A stretch of 13,016 nt of DNA, taken from assembly GCA_019693395.1 (NCBI GenBank), contig JAAMXP010004733.1:1-13016 (forward strand), written 5' to 3'. Under the pieces are notes generated by a model. It worked only from the letters and a program-made list of their open reading frames with translations. It did not search any database and was not told where the DNA came from. A program made the position numbers and the translations under genes. This DNA comes from Ettlia oleoabundans. Lineage: Eukaryota > Chlorophyta > Chlorophyceae > Chlamydomonadales. Of the stretch, positions 1 to 8,486 are shown in pieces (the first letter of the stretch is position 1; each line of letters opens with the position of its first letter).

Positions 1-212
1 AGCCAGCGCGCCAGCGCGACACACGCTCTTGAATACAAGACAAGGTGACATCATCTGGCCAGGTCATGGGCAGGCAACTTGGTAGGGTCCTGTCATGTGA
101 TTGACTAATTTCAGAATATAAGGCAATTAATCCAACCAAGAGATAGGCAATATACAGCACAGATTGAGGTGCCATGTTAGCCTCTGTGCCCCGCTTGCTT
201 GCCTGGAATCAC

Positions 213-749
213 CCTGCTTAGACGTGCCCGGGCGCAGCCCAACAGCCGGCGGCGAGTCTGGCACAAACACAGCCTCGGCCACCAGGTCAGAAGCTGAGAA
301 ATCCATGTCAAGTCGTCGGGAAAAGGTGTCGGTGGGTGGTGTGAAGGTAATCACGACAGCCAGGAAGAGCAGCAGTGCGAGACCCGCTGCCGCCACTCCG
401 CAGCTGGCCGCTGACCCTGCCGCCAGCGTCAGGCCCCGGACGAATCCCAGCCACCGCTGAATTGCAGGCCAGGCCCCTGCCAAAGGAGACTCCCAAGATT
501 GGGAGGTCAGCAGCGGCACCGTGCTCTCCTGCAAGCAGCAGCGGACGCATGAAACCGGGTGGGCGGGAGGTGGCAAGCCAGGTTCACCAGAGGTGACGGC
601 AACCAGGCAGCGTTGCTGGCATGCCCTTACGGCTGTCGGGCGCAGGCCGGCATCACCCTGAGAGTGGTGGTGTCTATATCAGAAGCCGCGTCGCTCCATG
701 GCGCTTCGGAGAGGGGCGCCAAGGATGGCTCCACGCTTTGCGAGGTCAT
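213..749 (-). CDS. Single-pass membrane protein, 5' part (possibly seipin-like), partial
   Basis: Two exons are visible on the minus strand. Exon 1 is 749-657, beginning ATG with 31 codons and ending AGG|GTGATG. Exon 2 is 528-213, after a TGCTTGCAG acceptor, and ends with one base pending before GTGATT. The intron (656-529, 128 bp) keeps phase 0. The N-terminus (about residues 1-60) is polar, rich in Ser, Thr and Pro. Residues about 64-93 are a strong hydrophobic segment rich in Ala and Leu. A short stretch with SRRLDMDFSASDLVAEAVF follows. That membrane-exit pattern faintly resembles the start of the lumenal domain of seipin, the ER protein that organises lipid droplets, but the match is weak. 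The rest would lie left of the window. Without the last splice, the frame runs to a stop at 127-129, giving a short complete protein. The gene call is moderate; the family call is low. Confidence 0.45.
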
Positions 750-1261
750 AACGCCGCGGCCGGCGTTGGCTTTACTGTGTAAAGACCAACTGTTGCTGCC
801 TTATTCGGTCCTGCACCTTGGACAGTCAAGAACTTCTGCGTGCTAAGCCACCTTCAAGATCACTCCTCAGGGAAAGGAAGTGCGCTACAGGCACTGGGCA
901 CATTCAGCTGCTGCAAACAAGAGGTTGAAATGGAACGCTAACTGCGGATCCAGGGTGTGCTGATGATGTCAACATGACCGGCGCAGTACAAGCAGGTGGC
1001 ACGTCGCAAAGAAAGCTGATATGCCAGAAGGCGTTGATGACCTACACCAAACCCTCAAGACGTGTTGATGCTGGGGAAGGTGTGAGTTACAGCAAACTAA
1101 ATAATCATAGGTTGACCATGCATCGCAGCGGGCAAAGAGCCGCCAAGGCATATGGCGAGCGCAGCACACACAAGCTGGTGCACAGCAAAACATTGACAGA
1201 ATAGGTTAGGGAAATCAATCAGCAGGCAAATAAAGCAACAGAAGGTCGGCAAAGCAGCCAG
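750..1261. other. Intergenic: SYP71 3' UTR and upstream region of the membrane-protein gene
   Basis: These 512 bases lie between the stop of the SYP71 gene and the proposed start of the partial membrane-protein gene, both transcribed leftward. Several short ORFs cross it on both strands, but none looks like a protein and none has splice sites that join it to a neighbour. The right part should be the SYP71 3' UTR and the left part the promoter of the next gene. No TATA box or repeat stands out. Confidence 0.55.
1087..1091 (-). terminator. TGTAA poly(A) signal of the SYP71 gene
   Basis: The plus strand reads ttaca, which is TGTAA in the direction of the SYP71 transcript, about 170 bases after its TAG. 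TGTAA is the usual polyadenylation signal in green algae. It is a five-base motif, so chance occurrence is possible. Confidence 0.45.
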
Positions 1262-3260
1262 CTACTTCAAGAATGTGTACAGGTACAAGCCGATGGCCAG
1301 CAGGATGCAGATCAGCACAATGTCCACAATGAAGTTCCGAGTGGACCGCATCTGCAGGAGCAAGGGGCAATGCCAACACCGGTGTACATACAACTGGACC
1401 GGACACTCGTGACAGGCCAGCAGCACAGCGAGACATGGATCAGAAGTATGGTGCTGCTTGAGCAGGCACTGACGCAGTAGACAGATGCAAACACAACCCA
1501 ACAGCCAAATCCCAAACTCGACAACAACCCCCACTGCACGTGCCCCGCCCTTCACACACAGAATGCACCTTTGTCACGAGTCCCTTGAGGCGCATGTTGT
1601 TGGTCTGCAGCTCCTTTGTGACCTTGTCCATCTTTTCGTCCACCTCGTTGATGAGGATGTCATGCCGCTGCAGCTCCTCGTTCATGGCAGAACCAATCTC
1701 CTTGAGGTGACCCAGCCCCGCCTCAATGTGCTCCAGCTGCTCGTCCTGCCGCGCCTTGGCCACCTGGAACTCCTGCGAAACTCACATGTGTATGCAGCGC
1801 ACACACATAAGCTCTGCAGTAAGCCGTTGTCTGATATGAGATCAGACCGCAGGATAATGCCCAACCCGCACCAACCACATCCCGGCCGGCCAGCCACGGC
1901 ACAAACAACGCCACAGCAGGAACGGCGCACCTCCTGGAACCCCTTGGTCTGCTCAGTGTGGGTGTAGTAGTCTTTGCTCTGGTAGCGCCCATCCATGTCC
2001 ATGGGGTTGACAGTGATCTCGCCGCCACCACGTGAGGCCCCATTGGCGAATGCCTGCACACCACAAGACAATGGCACATAAAGCAATCAATCCATTGTAA
2101 CAGCGGGCCAACAGGGAAGAGGCCAGCAATGTCAATGGCAGCAGCATGCAAACCGGGCACTTAACAGCAATCAGCCAGTCCAGCCAACAATGAAGAACAG
2201 CAATCAGCCAGTCCAGCCAACAATGAAGAACAGCAATCAGCCAGTCCAGCCAACAATGAAGAGAAGCACCGGTGCAACGCAGAGAATCCTCAGCAGTTGC
2301 AGCTGTGCCACACCCGCTGCGGTTTCCGTGCAGAGGCCACGACGCCATCTGAAATGTCCTCTATCGTCTGCCTGAGCTCAGCCACCTGCAGCAACAAATA
2401 GAGGTATGAGCGAGAAGCAGCAACTGTGAACAATGCACAGCTACGATCGACAACAATCCAGGCAACCAGGTAAGATATCCCCGCCATTGATGTTGAAAGC
2501 CTGTCAGCCCACACATGCGCCTGTTCCGCTGCTGAATGGTGATCAACTGCGCAGTTCAGCAAGAAGTACGGTGGGGTTGTGAAGCGCACCTGTGCCTGCC
2601 TCGCTTGTATCTTTTCTGGCGTCAGCCCCTTGCCCTTCTTGGCCATCTTCTCTAGCAGCGGGATGGCTTGATCTAGCAGGGTGGCCTTGGTCTTGCGCAT
2701 GTCCGCATTTAGTGCAGCCTTGAGAGCGCGGTTCTTCTCCTGCGCTATCTCATCTGACCTCTGCGGGCACAGAGGCACGCAGCAGCAAGCCAAAATAAAC
2801 AAGCACGAAAGTGCTCTACAGCAGGCTGCTGTGAGGCTACGCGTGCAGGGTGTCTGTTGATCCTCTGCAAATCCCAGACAAGCATGATTATGTTATTCAG
2901 GGTGATGCTAGGCTACACCATGCAGGCTGTCTGGTAGTCTGCTGCAAATCCCAGCGCACCCACCAGCTGCAGGTCCTGCACTTTGTCGGCCACCAAGTTC
3001 AGCTCATCAGTAAAAGGGTCATCCGTCTTTTCCCGAACCACTCCATTTGTGTCATACTTCTCGTACCTGCAGGTACAATGTTCTGTGAACTGGGTGAACT
3101 GGCATGCACAAAGTCGCTTGTCTACGGGACGCTCGCTGTGTGGCAAGCGGCAGCTTGCCGGCGTGGCGTGAGCCCAGTGTGTGTGCTGCTCCCCTGACAC
3201 CCGCGCTCACTTTTTGTAGATGGCTTGGCTGCGCAGCAGCACATCCGTCACGTTCGACAT
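1262..3260 (-). CDS. SYP71: SYP71-type Qc-SNARE (syntaxin of plants 71 family), 7 exons
   Basis: Qc-SNAREs of this family sit on the ER and plasma membrane and form four-helix bundles that fuse vesicles. Exons run 3260-3211, 3066-2964, 2760-2590, 2385-2314, 2053-1931, 1772-1569 and 1351-1262. All introns are GT-AG, all phases fit, and the product is 270 residues, close to plant SYP71 (about 266). The N-terminus ends IYKKYEKYD, like the IC-KKYDKYD start of plant SYP71. The next conserved block contains EKNRALKAALNADMRKTKA. The SNARE motif covers about residues 180-241, and the single C-terminal anchor is in the last exon (242-270, RSTRNFIVDIVLICILLAIG). The residue expected to be the zero-layer Gln is His210. 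The gene starts 369 bp from the divergent gene at 3630. The family call is firm; orthology to SYP71 rests on remembered sequences. Confidence 0.93.
2167..2265. repeat. 33-bp tandem repeat, three copies, in SYP71 intron 4
   Basis: Units begin at 2167, 2200 and 2233, each starting gcaatcagccagtccagcca. The first two are identical and the third differs only in its last few bases. The array lies wholly inside the 260-bp intron 2313-2054. The unit length is a multiple of three and open on both strands, which produces spurious repeat-peptide ORFs (a repeated NQPVQPTMKNS on plus, WLDWLIAVLHC on minus). It is a minisatellite and probably polymorphic in length. Confidence 0.95.
2834..2954. repeat. Imperfect direct repeat of about 44 bp in SYP71 intron 2
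   Basis: Copy A is 2834-2877 and copy B is 2910-2954, offset by 76-77 bases. Both begin aggctac, contain tgcagg-tgtctg, and end ctgcaaatcccag, with a few mismatches and one single-base gap. Both copies are in the 203-bp intron 2963-2761, and copy B lies about ten bases from the donor. On the transcribed strand each copy carries a TTTGCAG acceptor-like string. Confidence 0.8.
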
Positions 3261-3629
3261 CCTGGGCGACCCGCGCAAAGCGGGGCCCAGCTGGGAGGTT
3301 GGTACAGCTCAGGGGACTGCAAGGCTGAACCCGTTGTTCGAATCTGAGGTGCGATTTTGCAGGGGTTGCAACAGGCGAAGAAGCGGCTTTGTGAGAGCAA
3401 CGCGTGCCTCTGACCACGGCTACCTGGGCGCTGTCCGATGAACTTTGGGATAATAAGGTCGCCGTGCAGCAGGCCGGAGCCCAATGGAGGCTAACACTCA
3501 GGAGCGTGGCGCTGCAGTACATGCCCTGTCTCATGTATTGCTCGGGGCAGTGCTCGTCACTCGCTCGCATGCATGCACGCATTGCACATTAAATAAGAAG
3601 AAGGTGCTTCACGCTGCTTCTTGCGACAC
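3261..3629. promoter_or_regulatory. Divergent promoter region, SYP71 / plastid-type protein gene
   Basis: These 369 bases separate the two start codons and must hold both 5' UTRs and promoters. An AT-rich patch (ttaaataag, near 3590) lies about 40 bases before the plus-strand ATG and could serve as a weak TATA-like element. The gcatgcatgcacgc stretch just before it is nearly palindromic. A GTTCGAATC string near 3337 resembles a tRNA B box, but no tRNA can be folded around it. No factor site can be assigned. Confidence 0.5.
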
Positions 3630-5642
3630 ATGGCGTCTTCCCTAGCGGTTTGCGCACCTCAAGCAGCAGGTTTCCGGCCAGCCCCTGCACATAGCCGGTC
3701 CCAGAAGCTGTCCACCAGTAGCAGTCTTTGTAGCACACGTCAGGCGCTCTCAGCAGCGTGCAGCCGACCCCAAGCGTCGCACCGACCGTGGCAGTGTAGG
3801 CTAGCGCCGCCACGAGCGGCAGCGGAAGAGGGCGAGACAGAGGCAGAGGCCGATGGAGAAGCAGATGCAGAGGAAGGTGTGGAGGAAGAGCTTGCACTTG
3901 AAGAGTACTTGGAAGAGAGCGTTTTTGAGCGTGCTATCCGGCTGGAGAGGGAGAAAATGGAGCAGGACAGGCTTGCGGGGTGCGTTGGGTTCCCACATGC
4001 CTGCTCTGTGAGCCGGCCCGGCTGGTGCCAGCTTACCCATTGCCCCAGGATGCCCTCCTGCATGCATCATTGTTGTTGCGGTTTCCTCATTCTGTACGAC
4101 ACAGGAACCAGCCGGCCTTATGCAGTCTTGTTTACATTTCCTGCGTGTAGTTGCACGATTTTTTGCCATGCACGACCTGCTGTGGTGCCTTACGTGCCTT
4201 GCAGCATCAAGCCCGTGCTCAAAGTTACTCAGCAGTATGGCCTGAAACCCTGGAAACCTGGCACCAAGGTCACGCAAGCGCAGCGGGAAGGAGCAGCAGC
4301 GGATGACGCCGGGGGGACCGAGCCGGGTGCTTCTGCAGCAGCTGCCGCTCCCGGCACCGCTAGGCCGTCATACGAGGAGCTACTGCAGCAGTTACCCGGC
4401 CTGCAGGAGCAGCTGCGTTTGGCAGCTCAGGACCGCGTGGGCCTAGCCAGGAAGGAGCGTGAACCCGACCAGATTGAGTACGCTGATGAGCGGTACGCAC
4501 GCAAGCCTGAGCCGGAGCTGAATGAGTGGGACCTGCGCGCAAAGATGGAGAAGCGGCGGAGGCAGCAGCGAGAGATGGATGGTGAGCCGTGTGCTGGGGG
4601 TGGGGTATGGTGCTATGCTGCGCTAGGTTGGCCTGCACAGTGGTGGGCAGGGTGCGGCACACGGCAGCAGCGGGGAGTTCAACCGCTCAATGGGGGCTGC
4701 TGCAAGGCATCTCCTCACGTCCCATGCCTGTGCCTGCATTGGAGGTTGATGCCTCAGCCCTATCAGCATTCTTGCAAAACGAGTTGGGAGCGGTCCTATC
4801 AGCCTGCCAGTGCTAGCATCTGCCAATTTTACAGGGTATCCCCTATTCACCCTCTGCCTCACTGCTTGCTGCTTCCCCGCAGAGTGGAATGAGCGGCGTG
4901 CGCGAGTGGGGCAGTACCCCTCTATGGGTGCCGACTGGCGCAGCGACGTGCGGTGCCAGGACACGGGTGACCCCACAGACCCTGTGTACCGCGAGTGGAC
5001 CCACAAGGAAATCTGGGACCTCATCACCCTCAACGGCCGCAACGCTGACCCGCGTGACGTGCAGCTCTTTGTGCGCAACCCCCTGGAGATTGCGGGTGGG
5101 TGCAGGTTCAGCAGCTGGGGCCTAGGCATGAGGAAAGCGAGGGAAGGAGTACTTGTAATAGATGCATCAGCAATGAAGCATTCAGGGCAGAGAGCTCTGC
5201 CCTGGGCGGCCGCCGCCCAGTAGCGTAAGCTGCCGGCAGACCTTGCCCTTGCCAGCCTCACCACCCTTCTGCCGCAGCCCACCTCAGCTTCACTTGCACC
5301 TTGCTTTGCACCCCTCCTCCACCTCCTGTGACATCTGCCTCCTTTCCCACCCTTCTTGGCACCTGCCTGCCTTTGCGGGCCCCCACCCCCACCCGCAATG
5401 CAGACGCCCCTGCTGAGGGTGCCGAGTACCGCATGGACCCCGAGGAGTACTTTGAGTCGCGTGGTCAGCTCATCGGCGAGGAGGACCTGGCCGCCATTGC
5501 CGCAGCCGACAAGGAGGATGCGGAGGAGGTGGCGCTGCTGGCCTCGGAGTTCAGCGACTTTGACGACCAATTGGTGGGGGGCGCTGACTTTGACTCAGAG
5601 TATGGTGCAACGGATGGCGGGGACGACGGCAATTTTGGGTGA
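3630..5642 (+). CDS. Acidic, probably plastid-targeted protein of unknown function, 4 exons
   Basis: I do not recognise this family. Exons are 3630-3979, 4205-4581, 4883-5095 and 5404-5642, with GT-AG introns, fitting phases and a product of 392 residues. Residues 1-62 are rich in Ser, Ala and Arg with almost no acid, like a chloroplast transit peptide. Residues 65-100 are strongly acidic. Residues about 95-140 form a likely helix followed by QQYGLKPWKPGTKV. Residues about 180-245 are charged and probably coiled. The most conserved-looking block is 255-312, containing GDPTDPVYREWTHKEIWDLI and then NGRNADPRDVQ. The C-terminal 60 residues are again very acidic. The ATG at 3630 was chosen because it starts the transit-like segment. 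I compared it from memory with pTAC6, pTAC7, pTAC12/HEMERA and PALE CRESS and found no match. The gene structure is good; the function is open. Confidence 0.8.
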
Positions 5643-5819
5643 GATAGCTGGAGGAGACGGGCTAGACAGCGTACTGGCAGGCGATCGCGGTCGGACATTG
5701 CTGGTGCAGAAGCGGCTCCTGTGTGCTGTGCTGCACCATTGGGCAGCAACTTGTGCTGTGCAGACTTGGTTACAATTCATGCTTTATGCAATTGTGGGAA
5801 TATTCCTACAAGTTCACCT
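5643..5819. other. Short convergent intergenic region with overlapping 3' UTRs
   Basis: Only 177 bases separate the stop codons of the plastid-type protein gene (plus) and PAC4 (minus). The 3' UTRs probably overlap. No TGTAA in the plus direction is found just after the plus-strand gene, so its poly(A) site may lie inside the PAC4 gene. Confidence 0.55.
5770..5774 (-). terminator. TGTAA poly(A) signal of the PAC4 gene
   Basis: The plus strand reads ttaca, which is TGTAA for the leftward PAC4 transcript, about 46 bases after the proposed TGA (126 after the alternative TAG). Its position suits a compact green-algal 3' UTR. Confidence 0.5.
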
Positions 5820-6572
5820 TCAAGATTGCAAGGTTAGGCTGGCTGCCTGCTGTACCTGCAACCAGCAGCTCGAAAGAGAGAGTGTGCATGGTTGTCAAAC
5901 TACATACGATATTCATCAACGGCGACAAACCTGTGCTGCTTTGAATGACATAGACAGTAACTCACCAAGTCCAACTGCTGCAGCTCCTGCAGCAACCGCT
6001 TCTCCGCAAACGCCCACACCAGGGGCTGGTTGGCGGGCAGGTTGACAGAAAGTGCCACCGGCTTGCCCACCTTCTTGGCTGCAAATCAAGGTGGAAACCA
6101 GTTGTGGCAGCGTTGTGGTAGCAGCCGACATGGATCAGTGTATTGATGTACTTGTTTCTGGTAAGCGCTCAGGGTTGCAATTGACACGTGTGTTGAAGAC
6201 ATGAAAGTTGCACCCTTGGCCACAACCACCATCCTTGCCTAGCCGTTGTGACATGCTAGTGGCGTCCTCGTCGGCACGTCCAGGGAGCAGAGAGGTGGCA
6301 GAAGGCACAGGGTCCTGCAGGCAAATTCCACTTGTGTGCACAATCAATACGGGCAGTGCAACAGGACGAAGTGGCCCCCAGACCAGGCCCAGCGGCAGCG
6401 GGAGCCCAGCGGCGGCGGTCACCAAGCGGGTCGGCGTTGCCAAGCAAAGGTTGCTCAGGCGCGGCGGCTGCACGCCGACCCAAATGAACAACTGTCGGTC
6501 CAAAACCACAATTTGGAAATGCAGCTGCTGTTCTTGAAACACATCGGTCGCTCTGTGCTCCGTAATTCCCAT
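5820..6572 (-). CDS. PSMG4: Proteasome assembly chaperone 4 (PAC4/PSMG4), 4 exons
   Basis: PAC4 pairs with PAC3 to help build the proteasome alpha ring in the cytosol or nucleus. Exons are 6572-6423, 6314-6239, 6078-5966 and a short last exon 5855-5820. The product is 124 residues; human PSMG4 has 123. Family landmarks run in order: LHFQIVVLDRQLFIWVG (human HFHV...LFLWVG), RL-DPVPSATSLL (human SIPVSTSLLG), SMSQRLAKKVGKPVALSVNL (human LAQRLARKTNKQVFVSYNL) and AFAEKRLLQELQ (human LVENRIKEEME). Intron 2 (6238-6079) starts GC, not GT, and phase requires it. The last exon is the least certain: without that splice the frame continues from 5965 to a TAG at 5902-5900. Start codon 6572 gives an N-terminus of family length. 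The gene converges on the plus-strand gene ending at 5642. Confidence 0.88.
6079..6238 (-). other. GC-AG intron in PAC4
   Basis: The donor reads CTAG|GCAAGG and the acceptor TTTGCAG|CC. Joining them gives Arg-Leu-Ala-Lys-Lys, exactly where human PSMG4 reads RLARK. No GT donor near this point keeps the frame, so the intron begins GC. Confidence 0.85.
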
Positions 6573-6910
6573 GATGCCAGCTGCTGGAGAGCGTTCGTGT
6601 AGCGTGTAGGACGCGCTTCCATACCACACCGGACGTCAAATGAACCACAGCGCTTGGCAAGCTGTGAACTGCTCCTGTCCCCGCTGGCGGTGCTGGGCGG
6701 GGCAGCGAAGCATGACCGGCGCCTGCGCCGTGAATACCCCTGCTGCTGACACTGCCGCTGCTGCTGTGTTACAATCAATGATGTGCCCAATAATACGGGA
6801 ACGAAACGTTGGGCAGAGTGTTTGGCCTAAAGTATTCAAAGAAGATGTGCGTTAAATATAATAAACTGGAACAATCCCCTCCAGCGGTGCCATGAGCAGC
6901 CTGCGATCCC
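6573..6910. other. Intergenic: PGP 3' UTR and PAC4 promoter
   Basis: These 338 bases lie between two leftward genes. The right half should be the PGP 3' UTR, ending just past the TGTAA at 6769-6773. The left half, under 200 bases, is left for the PAC4 promoter and 5' UTR. ORFs that cross it show no family resemblance. Confidence 0.5.
6769..6773 (-). terminator. TGTAA poly(A) signal of the phosphoglycolate phosphatase gene
   Basis: The plus strand reads ttaca, which is TGTAA for the leftward transcript, about 140 bases after the TAA at 6911-6913. It is the third minus-strand gene here with this motif at a plausible distance. Confidence 0.5.
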
Positions 6911-8233
6911 TTACGTTTGGATGCCTGCCAGCACCGCCAGGCTTTCCACGACATAATGTGGCAGCTCGCCATCTCCTGCCGCATGCAGGTCTGCCTCGGT
7001 GGTGACGCCCGTCAAGGGCAACACCGTCAGCAGGCCACCGTGCCTGCCCATTGCAATGTCCGTATCCAGCCGATCTCCAACAATGCATGCCTGCGCAGGG
7101 TTGATGCCAAAGTTTTCGCAAAGAAATGGCAGGAGCCAGTCGCCACCCTTGCCCACATTTGTTGCTGCCCGGCCTGCTGCGGTCTCCACAGCCCGCACGC
7201 TGCAGCCTGTCCCAGGCATCATGCGACCATTCCCTGCAGCAGCACACAGGCTCAGCAGATGGTTCATTCTGCAGGCAGGCGGAAGGTAGGTTTTCAACTT
7301 GGCGTGCATTCCATAACAAGCACAGCGCAGTGCCATTCGCCCAAAAGCAGCTGTTTCAGCGCATGCCAGGCTCACCCATGTTGTCCGCGTTGTCCAGGTT
7401 GGTGGCCACAAAGTGGCACCCAGGCAGCTCACGCAAGCAGGCGGACGCATAGCAGAGTTTTGCGTAGCTGAAATCCGGGTCCCAGCCCACCACAACTGCA
7501 CCAATGTTGGGGTCCAGCTGCAGGCTGCTGAAGCCTTCTGCCGTCCACTGTTGCTGCAGGGACGCCACCCCACTGCTGCTGCACAGCTGATCCCATGTCA
7601 CATGCTCCACCCCCGCCTCTTCCAGCTCATCAGCCATGCCCTGCCCGCCCACAACAAAAACCCGCTTGCCGCTTTTGTCAAAGCCTATGCTGCGCAGGTA
7701 GGCTGCTGCCGTGTAACTGGTTGGCACAATCTCCTCTGCCGCTGCTTCAATGCTCAGCGACTCGAATTTGGCCAGGTACTGCTGCCGGGACTTGGAGCTA
7801 TTATTCGTGAGGAACATCAATTGCTTGCCCTGGCTGCGGAAGTGCTGCAAGGCCTGCACATTCATGCAAAAAAAATGGATACTCGTTATCAGCTGGATCC
7901 AGATCTGGTGGCAAAAGCAGCAAAGCCAGTGGCTAAGGACAGGCACAAGCATTTGCATGCCCCACTCACCTCCCGTGTACCTGGCATTAGGGCCGATCCA
8001 CGCCAAAGCACCCCATCACAATCCAGAACCAAAGTCTCAAAGCTGTCACAAACCTTCTTAAGGGCTGCGCTGTCCTGAGCTGCTAACCTCACTGCAAGTC
8101 TGCTGGCTGCAAACAGCAAGATATGGCACTTGTGCTGCCGCAAGGATGACAGCGGGGAGGCACGACGAGACATATATCGGCACAATGCACCATGCATCTG
8201 TCGGCTCCTTACCGCCATGAAAAGGCGCCACAT
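6911..8233 (-). CDS. PGP1: Phosphoglycolate phosphatase-type HAD hydrolase (PGP/PGLP), 3 exons
   Basis: Members hydrolyse 2-phosphoglycolate to glycolate at the entry of photorespiration; relatives act on p-nitrophenyl phosphate or pyridoxal phosphate. Exons are 8233-7970, 7853-7376 and 7233-6911, with GT-AG introns and consistent phase, giving 354 residues. HAD motif I is LDCDGVLW (nucleophile Asp71, acid/base Asp73). Motif II is FLTNNSSKSR (Thr104, Asn105). The C2 cap includes VVVGWDPDFSY and FVATNLDN. Then come GRMMPGTGCSVRAVE, the motif III lysine (Lys276) and motif IV GDRLDTD (300-306). Motif III reads GKGG where relatives usually read GKPS. The start is uncertain: ATG at 8233 is the longest, and ATG at 8173 gives 334 residues. 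Either leaves a Ser/Arg-rich, plastid- or mitochondrion-like leader. The fold is certain; the substrate is inferred. Confidence 0.93.
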
Positions 8234-8486
8234 TGATTTCAGCTGCCGAAATGGGGTCTGAGCCGTGCACCGTCATGGAGCTGCGAGGCAAGAATTGACG
8301 GGTAGGCTTGACGCTCCCCACATGAGGTAAACTGGCAATATGCATTTGGCAGACATCTGTCGAAAACACCCAGCATGGGTCCGCCGAAGCCTAGCTGCAG
8401 TACAATCAAGTGCCGTACCATTCCAAGTTTGTTTGTTTGCATTTTGCACCTTTCGAATCCCACCATTGCATTTCACGTATCATATC
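8234..8486. promoter_or_regulatory. Divergent promoter region, PGP / AAGAB
   Basis: These 253 bases separate the two start codons. They must contain both promoters and 5' UTRs. I see no TATA box, repeat or recognisable factor site. If PGP starts at 8173 the gap is 313 bases. Confidence 0.5.

Noticed and set aside
1..126. Search for the next exon of the left-edge membrane gene
   Set aside because: Weak acceptor-like AG sites exist on the minus strand, but none opens a reading frame that can be recognised, so no exon is called.
969..1204. Short ORFs on both strands downstream of SYP71
   Set aside because: There is no family resemblance, no matching splice sites, and the position is the expected SYP71 3' UTR.
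2190..2375. Plus-strand ORF with a repeated NQPVQPTMKNS peptide
   Set aside because: It is the antisense reading of the 33-bp intronic minisatellite and runs into an antisense exon of SYP71.
3330..3352. GTTCGAATC string like a tRNA B box between the SYP71 gene and the gene at 3630
   Set aside because: The flanking bases do not form a T-arm stem, and no A box, acceptor stem or anticodon arm can be drawn on either strand.
3980..4204. Reading straight through intron 1 of the plastid-type gene as coding
   Set aside because: The 75 codons are Cys-rich and unlike the flanks, and both boundaries have good splice sites that join the conserved reading frame. Retention is kept only as a finding.
4623..5570. 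315-codon minus-strand ORF antisense to the plastid-type gene
   Set aside because: It spans exons and introns of the plus-strand gene without its own splice logic or recognisable motif, and its Arg/Ala-rich composition is typical of antisense of an acidic coding region.
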